A DNA stretch of 64,000 nt, taken from contig OX485808.1 in NCBI GenBank assembly GCA_950295325.1, positions 34,554,527 to 34,618,526 of the forward strand, given 5' to 3'. Below the pieces are notes generated by a model that saw only the letters and a list, made by a program, of their open reading frames with translations, was not told the DNA's origin and did not search any database. Of the stretch, positions 56,774 through 64,000 are shown piece after piece. Source of the stretch: Polytrichum commune. Its lineage: Eukaryota; Streptophyta; Polytrichopsida; Polytrichales; Polytrichaceae. Numbering within the stretch: position 1 is the stretch's first letter; each line of letters begins with the position of its first letter. The translations under genes and the position numbers were made by a program.

Positions 56774-58250
56774 TATTTGGAGTATTTCCTATCACGATAA
56801 TAAGATCCAAGAGGTGTTTATTATATTTCATTGTGGTTGCTATATGGATGAATAAACAAAGTTAGAAGTTGTTGTGATACATTCCAACCTCTCTAATTTT
56901 ACGCTCTGTGGCAATGAAAGTGCACGTGGTCTTAAGGAGGTTTGTAGTGTTTAAGATGGATGCAAGATAATAGAGGATTAGTGTAGTGTGTGGCATTATA
57001 GAATAACACAACGTCAACATTGCGATAATGACAATAATGACAACGTGATGCATGCAAGCGTGTGGTTTGAATTATCTGGTGGATCGTTTTAATGCCAAAA
57101 CCCATGACATTTGAGAGGGAAATGTGACAACAAGGAGGGAGATTTAGACTAAGTACCTCCGTTCCCTAGGGTTTGGGATATAAGAGAGGGACTGATAGTA
57201 TAGAGGTTAGGGTGTATGGCTTTTGCCAAAGGTGGTTTGCATGGGTAAAGAGTTAACTTATTTGCAAGGTCAACCTTATTGCACATACCAATATACAATG
57301 AGTCAGATCAAATCCTTGAATGGAGTCTTATGTTATGTGTTTTATAATGTAATCAATAAATTATGGCGACATTTGTTGGTATGAGTGTCACTTAACCCCT
57401 AATTGCATAAGGGGTCATATATGACTCCAAGTTGCATAGGAACTTCTTCTTTTTTATAGTGAATTCAATCAAAATGGCTCAACTTTTGGGGAAAAGGTAG
57501 GTGTTGTAGTGATGCACCATCTACCTTAACAATAGAAATTGGAATAAATCTAAAAATGTGGCCTATGGCATGGCACAAGGGCTGGGTTGTTCAGTCAAGC
57601 CCTTGCACAGCTGGGCACCATTCACAATGATAAACGGATTTCCACCTAGAAAGAAAGGCACGGGTTTGAGTCGTTCAGTCAAGCCCTTGCACAACCGAGC
57701 ACCAATCCCTTGTGCCACCATTCACAATGATAAATGGATTTTCATCTAGAAAGAAAGGCAAAGGTTTGGTAAAAGGGACATGTCCTCTACGAATTGTGGA
57801 GGGAAGCTCCCTAGCCACTAGACAAGCGATCCTTTCTTTTTGTTTTTTTTTGCTTTGCCTTGCCCACCCTTGCCCATGCAAAAAATTTAAGGCATGTGAA
57901 GGTTTTAAGGTGATTCACTTGTCAAGAATTAAATGCAGATGTCAAGATTTGGTCGGTTGACCTGAATTTTTGTATGGAGATTTTGATTTTGATTTTGATT
58001 TTGATTAGATTACATCCACCATTAGGATTCACCAAATTCAATTATTTGAGTGTGCATCTATTTGAAGTTACGGGGTCATTGGAGGCAACATTTAGGGTTA
58101 CGGCATTACAAGCATTGGAATAAATTGCATTCCATTGGTAAGTTAATGCAATTTTCTTTGGAGTGCATTATTGTTAAGATGATGAAGAGATTTCCCATAA
58201 CTTTTTGCGAAATTCACTAATTTGATATGAAAGTTGTCATTTTGTTCCTT
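56774..58250. other. Intergenic; two-copy repeat at 57585-57760
   Basis: TTCAGTCAAGCCCTTGCACA and CACCATTCACAATGATAAA each occur twice, 84-100 bp apart. A (TTTGAT)n run lies at about 57978-58006. Confidence 0.5.
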
Positions 58251-58429
58251 TTAAAAAGAGGTTGCCAACGTTGACCGTTCCATACCACCTCCAACATTAT
58301 AATCTACCTAATATATTGACATGTGGATGGTCCAAAAACATTGTGAATATTATAGACTATAAACAGCTCACATCCATACGTTTACATTTCTTTAGACATG
58401 TGTTGATCTTCGTCAATAAATTTAAGAAT

Positions 58430-58560
58430 CCAGGTCACCTGTAAAACTCATATAGATGCCTGTCATAAATTGACACACTTTGAAAAGCAAATAGTATCTC
58501 CTGGTAACATTGGATCCCTTTGTGCAAATTGTCCCATGTTCATCAAACTCTCTGAACCTT
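58430..58560 (+). other. Exon-like open stretch, unrecognised
   Basis: A Cys-rich frame reads CKTHIDACHKLTHFEKQIVS then PGNIGSLCANCPMFIKLSEP and a TAA at about 58567-58569. It might be an exon of the same unknown plus-strand gene as 58935-59114, or a gene fragment. No family is recognised and no reading frame joins the two convincingly. Confidence 0.2.
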
Positions 58561-58934
58561 ACCACTAAACATTTTTTTGACGCTTCAAAGTCACCTGATG
58601 AATTTATATGCACAATTATCTAATCTACTTCCTTGCACGCCAGACGGCTTGTGCAGAGATCAAAAAGATGTCTGTGCCTCATTGAAATCTCAAAGTTTGT
58701 AGTTGTTTCATTTTGTTTATTGACATGAATTGGAGCCTCTTGTCAAAAGTCTAAACCATAATGTTGCATCACCGACGTTATTTGCTAAGAGTGTCATGGA
58801 CTTGAGGTGGTGGAGGGTCTAAAGGGTACTTTCAATTATGAAAGATGGTGAAAGGTGAATTATGTGTTCTTCACAACTAGGTATTTACGACAAGTTTCTG
58901 TGCCAGAATATGCTTTGCTGGGCTTTTCTTTTAG

Positions 58935-59114
58935 ACACCTGCCAAGAAAGTAAATGTTGCTCATCATAAAAGCGCACATCAGGTCCTTACAGTTGTGATG
59001 ATACCTGAGGAAAGCAACTACAATCATGGCGAGAAAATTGCTGATTGGGATAAGAGTACGGAATGCAGGAAAGATTTGAGTGGCAAATTCACCCTTGGGA
59101 CCAGAATAACATAA
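58935..59114 (+). CDS. Possible terminal exon, unrecognised protein
   Basis: After a good acceptor (CTTTTCTTTTAG, ending 58934) there is exactly 60 codons in phase, ending in TAA (59112-59114). The peptide includes TPAKKVNVAHHKSAHQVLTV and ESNYNHGEKIADWDKSTECR and ends KFTLGTRIT. The composition is protein-like and hydrophilic. The upstream exons are not resolved. Its stop faces the stop of the minus-strand gene at 59423, a plausible convergent arrangement. I do not recognise the family. Confidence 0.3.
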   Translation, partial: TPAKKVNVAHHKSAHQVLTVVMIPEESNYNHGEKIADWDKSTECRKDLSGKFTLGTRIT

Positions 59115-59422
59115 ATTTTGATCAAATCACTAAAATCAGTTACATGAACTACTACTCTCTGAAGAACCACTAATTGGGTCTGTGCGACTGTTCCTTGTAC
59201 TGCTACTAGATCCTCGTGAAATACATTGGAGAAGACAACAGTGCTTCGAATTTTGCAATTCAATATCCTTCCAGGTACAACTATGTGTCCTGGACATGGG
59301 CATGATCATTATTTCACGATGATCATTCTTTCATGATGTTGTAAGCATCGTTGCCTCAAAGGTGGTCAAGAAAGGAGCACTCTCCCAGACGTTCGTCAAT
59401 GTGCGGAAATCCGAGCCCCACT

Positions 59423-61779
59423 TTATTTTGAGGGTTGTGTCTCTGCCTTGGTAAACTGAGGGCTGTTATTTTGACTATTCATCGGTGCTTCTACAGCACA
59501 TGCTTTGAGAACCGCCTCCACCTGCAGTGATGCAGAATACACCAATGTTTTATTAATAATTTGTAACATGACTGACAACCCTAGCACATCCTACATGGAA
59601 AGAGAAATAAACTGGTAACCTATTAGTCACAAAATGCTTGTTGTACTATCCAGTGTGCTTCAAGTGCCATATACAGACATCCTCGCCTTTCCAGATTGAT
59701 AGGACCATAAAAGTTTACCACATACAAGCAAGTTTGTTCACTCCAGGCAATACAAGCTTTTAAAGAACAGAAATGTGTACAAAAGACTGAATATCGCTTT
59801 TATACACAGCTAACAATCTTCCTCACTAACTTCCTCCACTAAACAGTGGATATCAAATGGGTACTTGTACTCTGCTTCACAGGTTAAACAAAGCAGTGGG
59901 CACTAGAAAAATGTACTAAATCTGTGGCCCAATGAAGTGAGGAACAGGAGGAATTCATCATGAAATCAACTACAACTGTGTATGAATGTAAGTCACATCA
60001 AAAACCTCGAGATTCATATGCCAACATTAGTTTCACAGTGATTTAATCACTATCAAACTAAAACATTGAAGCAATGCCTACCACACATGACGATTGTAAT
60101 ATTCATCCTTTGTTTCTACATTTTATAGTTAGAGGACATAAATGGTTGACCTGTAAATACAAAAAATGTTAAATAAATCATGAGCTGAATGTCGAGTTAG
60201 CACTGTAGATGTTAACAAATGTATCAATGTTAACAATATATCAATGCATAATACTACAGAGAAATCCTCAGAATGATAAGAGGGCATGTATCGACATCTG
60301 GCAGCAGCCACTATCTGCTACAACATTTGTGAAGTACTTTCAAAAGCAAGAAACCAACTAGATTATCCCAACATGCGTTTCATATTGCTCGCTGTGAATT
60401 AAGACCTCGAAATAGATTCTGTAGAACTAAACAACAGATGCCAAAAGAGGATAAGTGCAATCAGATCCAGATGTCGCAAAACAGGTGTGGTATGCAAGCT
60501 TCACTCCACAAAACTCAAGACAAGAATGGCAATTTTCTAAGAAAACAGACTCATAACAACTGAGGGCATAATAGTAGACATACTTGGTCACTTAAACCAG
60601 TAGATCTACTTGCAGTGAAAAGAGCAGCAACTCTCAGTACAATCAAACATTCATTAAGGTATGCAGGCCTTATTCTGGTTACTCATCTTAAACGGACACC
60701 TATATTCGAGAGATGTGTGGTTAGGCGTGGATCTAAATTGACACCATAAAGCTATGTGTTTAAAAGAGATTGGACTTCGTGCTCCTTCTAGGCTCAATAG
60801 TCAACATAATCGACGGGACCTATATGATCATTTTTTTAGACAAAGAATCTTAACTTTGATAATGAATAAGATATTCATATGAGCTCTGAAATTTGTGAAG
60901 AAAATGGTAGCGGGCACAATTTGAAATTGCTAACCATCTTGCTTTAATTTCGTGTTTCATATCCTACAAGTGGATGCAGAGCTAAATGTGTCCGTTTAAG
61001 GCCACTTAACTTATTTATATTAAGGGAGAAATGGAGAAGAACCTCACATGTGCGTGGAAAAAGAATACAAAACCCAGTGCGGGCTCCTCATTACATAAAC
61101 CCTGAAAGTTATTAAGCTCAACACATTGCCTGAACTCCATTTTCTACATGAATGTTCAGTGTACTGCCATTGCACCAAAGTTTTCCAACATATTCTCTCG
61201 AGACCACTACCATATACGTATACTTGCGTACTTCATAGTTAATGTTCAAACCTGGAGTGCTTAAGGTTTAACGAATGTACATATACTCGGTAGCGTAGAC
61301 CAGCAAATCTATTTAAATTATAAAGAGTGGCAATGTTCATCCCAATTGAACATTCACTAGTTATAGCCCATTCAAAGGAGAAGTGGAGAAGAACCTCACA
61401 TGTGCATGAAAAAAAAAATGCAGAATCCAGTGCGGTCTCGTCATTTCATAAACCCTAGAAAGCTATGAAGCTCAACACATTACCTCAATTCCTTTCTCTA
61501 CATGAATGTTCGGTGTATTGCCATTGCACCAAGATTCTCAAACAAATCGTCTCAAGATACACCACTCCCGTAGACTTATACTTGCATACTTGAAAGTTCA
61601 TGTTCAAACCTGCAGTGCTTAGGGTTTGAAGAAATGAGCAAAATTTATACCTGCTGCAAGCGCTGGTGACGCTTCTTCGCATTGGCCCGACGAGTGTGAT
61701 TCATCGGCCAGTTTTTCCATACCAATCCTCCCGACCTCTTGATCACCACCTCCATCACCCTCGTCGCTGCAAAAGCCAT
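59423..61779 (-). CDS. Small basic protein, probably mitochondrial; mL60/L31-like N-terminal half
   Basis: Two exons on the minus strand: 61651-61779 (129 bp, 43 codons, start ATG 61777-61779) and 59423-59521 (99 bp, ending TAA). They are joined by a 2129-bp GT-AG intron (donor CAG|GTATAA, acceptor CACTGCAG|GTG) in phase 0, giving 75 aa. Exon 1 reads MAFAATRVMEVVIKRSGG then LVWKNWPMNHTRRANAKKRH and ends QRLQQ. Exon 2 starts VEAVLKACAVEAP. A short N-terminal hydrophobic/basic stretch followed by a 'GG-l-W-K ... R+A..KR.+RL..V-x-AV' pattern is how I remember mitochondrial ribosomal protein mL60 (L31-type), which suggests a mitoribosome role. The usual C-terminal part is absent, so the fit is partial. 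Exon 1 is well supported as coding, the exon 2 join less so. Confidence 0.45.
60596..61628. repeat. Duplicated segments within the intron of the small gene
   Basis: 61033-61270 and 61384-61628 are diverged direct copies 351 bp apart, sharing TGGAGAAGAACCTCACATGTG, AGCTCAACACATT and CTACATGAATGTTC-GTGTA. A third segment (60596-60660) matches 61299-61360, the stretch between them. A copy of dispersed repeat R3 (60695-60975) interrupts the series. Confidence 0.75.
60695..60975. repeat. Dispersed repeat R3, copy 4, in intron
   Basis: Matches 26160-26470, with AAAGAGATTGGACT, GGCTCAATAGTCAACATAAT, GATATTCATATGAG and TTCGTGTTTCATATCCTAC-type shared words. It sits inside the large intron of the small gene. 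Confidence 0.6.
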
Positions 61780-62308
61780 CTGTCTTAAACCCTTACAAAC
61801 TCTAAACCTCAAATTTTTCTCACTCTGCTCTACACATCAATCTCCCACCTGGATCCAGGAAAGAGAAAACAAGAATTCTCTAATACTCCAACGGTTGTTT
61901 AATTTCTTTCTGTTCGAATGATTCCAACGTGCCTCGGTTTGAGAATGCGAGTTGCAACACATGCATCTGCTCTTGCACTGGGTCAAAATCTGCGACTCCG
62001 AAATATCTCCGTCCTTTAAACCCTAACCCTACTCCCAACCTTGCTTGAATTAATGCAATTTCGAGGAGTGCTCCTTAGTACTACAATAATTGTAAATATT
62101 ATTATTGAATTTTCTAGCGATTTTCTTTCCAAAATAGAGTTTTTTTGGATATACATTTGAACATTGTGTAACCAATAACTTATTTTGCATCATGGCCTCT
62201 TTTGCATCACACCCACCAGTCTTTCCAAATGTATTTGTTACCACTAGTTTTTGAGGCTTTTAAAGGTAGTGGGTCCCAACCTCTTAATCATATTCTCAAA
62301 TAAATTTT
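61780..62308. promoter_or_regulatory. Upstream region of the small minus-strand gene
   Basis: Presumed promoter and 5' UTR by position. ACCCTAACCCTA-type words (62020-62033) occur on the plus strand, i.e. TAGGGTTAGGGTTTAA on the gene strand. Such telo-box-like words are common upstream of plant translation genes, which mildly supports a ribosomal-protein identity. No TATA box is clear. Confidence 0.35.
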
Positions 62309-62399
62309 CATCATAACATTATTCAGATCCATAACAATGTTCTGTGGGATTGACAGTATTCCACAAAACATTATTATGGATCTGAATAATGTTATGATG
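62309..62399. ncRNA. 91-nt hairpin, possible small-RNA precursor
   Basis: Arms of about 40 nt (62309-62348 and 62360-62399) pair with only about three mismatches around an 11-nt loop. The 5' arm begins CATCATAACATTATTCAG. Size and pairing fit a short plant miRNA precursor or a small fold-back transposon. The mature sequence is unknown to me. Confidence 0.5.
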
Positions 62400-64000
62400 G
62401 ATTTCACGTGTCAATAATTCATTATAAATTGTCATGTTGGAAGCTTTTGATGTCCATGTCACTTACAATGAACGTAGCTTGGGGTCAATGTAGGATATAA
62501 GGATTATGATACTTGAGCTACACATACGACCTCCCTAGCTAGCTTGGGTTTCGCAACGTCCAAGTATTCTCATTCAAATGAACATGGCGAAATTTTTTCA
62601 TTGCATACAAAGGGAGTGTAACTAGCTCCTTACTTTTGTTGCTTTTTATTTCAATCGAGACTAAAATTTGGATGAATAGGTTGTTGATTTTGTATCTATA
62701 GGTTTAGCTACTCACAAGTAACATGCCTCAAATCTTGATAAGGGGCACCCATGAGCCCATCTGGTCCACCCTCCACCCAAGAGACTTCATAAGAAGCCTT
62801 TGAGGCACTCTCCTCTTCTCTTTTGCCTGGCATACTTTTGAGGCTCTCAGTGGTTGTAACTCTTGCTTTTCCAGTAGGTGTTTGTGGCTTTTGCCTTGTG
62901 AAAGAGGTATTTGTGACTTGCGGTTTGTGTAGGAGTTGATTGGGGCTCTTGGCTTATGCTTTGAGGAGCTTTTGGTGCGTGCCCTTGATGGTTGTGTCTA
63001 TTTGTTTATGATATCAGAGCATTTGTTTTTAGTCTTAATACCTAGGTGATCTCTTTTGGTCTATTGGCTTTGAATCATTATTGACTCTCCCTTGGTATCT
63101 TATTTTTGGATCACAGTTGGATCTCTTTATTAGATTCTCATACTAGTCTCCTAATTTATACTCATTATCGGGTTTTCCTTTGTATTCACCTCTCGCTTGA
63201 ACATCCCTTTTTTGTAGTCTTTTTTGCTTTAAATCATTAGTGGATTTTTCTTAATCTCCTAGCTTTGAATTGTTATTAGAACTCTTATAGTCTCCTATTT
63301 TGAATAATATTTCATATATTTTACTCTCTCAAAGACTCCCATTTCTCTCTTTGATCTCACTTAGTTTCAAATCTCTTTTTGATTTTGGACCTCTCATAGC
63401 ATTGAATTTCTTTCTGGTGTTTTTCAAATTAAATATTTGTCTATCTCTTAACATGGATCGGTCTGCAAAATTCAATGATAATTGAAATTGAATTTAAAAA
63501 AATACCAAAAAATTGAATATGAAATAATAATCAATTATTTTCTCACATGAAGCAATTTTTTACATCAATGTTGCTTTCAATAATGTTGACTGGTTTTGTT
63601 GGTTGTTTGTTTTCTAATGATACCCTAACATCAATTCATAATGTTAAATTACATAGAAAATGATGTCTCTATTATACCCAAACATTTGGCCATTTAACAA
63701 CACAAACTAGTGTTTAAAGTGTTGGGTATAATAAAATAAGGTAAGGTCATGAATTGAACTCTCAATATATATATATATATATATATATATATCCTAACGT
63801 GTAGCCATTTACCACACAAACTAGTGTTTATAGAGAAGATACAACAAAATGACGTAAACGGTTGAATTAAGCTCTTGATATACCCTAACTTTTGCTCATT
63901 TTAAAAAATAAAATAAAATGTAGGAAAATAGGCACAACAACTTAGGATAAAGGCCTTAATTAAGCTATTGATACATACTCAAATGTATGGCCATTTAATA
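62400..64000. other. Intergenic; (TA)n at 63766-63792
   Basis: No gene. Near 63690-63960 a ~120-bp motif recurs (CATTTAACAACACAAACTAG, CATTTACCACACAAACTAGT, and a final 'GGCCATTTAATA'), suggesting a degenerate tandem repeat that runs out of the window. Confidence 0.5.

Overview
This window looks like nuclear DNA of a land plant: AT-rich, gene-poor, intron-containing and full of old transposable-element debris. The repeats include a LINE with an RNase H domain, hAT transposase relics, a tRNA-derived SINE, MITE-like elements and microsatellites. A seed-free plant (bryophyte, lycophyte or fern) is my best guess, because two of the decayed transposon proteins resemble families I associate with those lineages. 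That placement is inference.

Only one gene is certain: a complete three-exon R2R3-MYB transcription factor on the minus strand (21455-23557, 486 aa). Its canonical repeats and post-domain motif place it near subgroup 9 (MIXTA/MYB16/MYB106-like, epidermal and cuticle regulators). Its second intron is built of about four ~109-bp tandem repeats, and its 5' flank carries three ~175-bp degenerate repeats. A second probable gene, also on the minus strand, is a small two-exon gene (59423-61779) for a 75-aa basic protein whose N-terminal half resembles mitochondrial ribosomal protein mL60/L31. A 59-codon exon-like stretch lies just beyond it in convergent orientation (58935-59114, +).

Layout. 1-1050: decayed LINE 3' end (-). 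2250-6010: hAT transposase relic (+) containing a nested 362-bp SINE with a 15-bp target-site duplication (TSD). 7.0-9.1 kb: MITE fragment, second full SINE, ~155-bp tandem array. 9.9-10.5 kb: ~600-bp element with terminal inverted repeats. 14.8-15.8 kb: decayed transposon protein (-). 19.4-20.0 kb: MITE copy with TSD and a perfect hairpin. 21.4-24.4 kb: MYB gene. 28.8-33.8 kb: two arrays of GGTC-N4-GACC-type palindromes, a Mutator-like MITE with a 9-bp TSD, an inverted relative of it, and a long miRNA-precursor-like hairpin. 34.4-35.8 kb: possible LTR-element relic with a broken gag-like frame. 37.6-38.5 kb and 47.4-48.8 kb: tandem arrays built from the same ACCGGTT-rich MITE, with periods ~279 and ~295 bp. 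43.8-44.3 kb: a repeat also present inverted at 4.1-4.6 kb. 50.4 kb: LINE-like scrap. 58-62 kb: the second gene region. 62.3 kb: another precursor-like hairpin.

There is no operon-like organisation. The two genes sit in repeat-derived surroundings, and repeats have colonised their introns and flanks. The most novel material is the repeat biology: the SINE family, the MITE that was turned into two different satellites, and the long hairpins.
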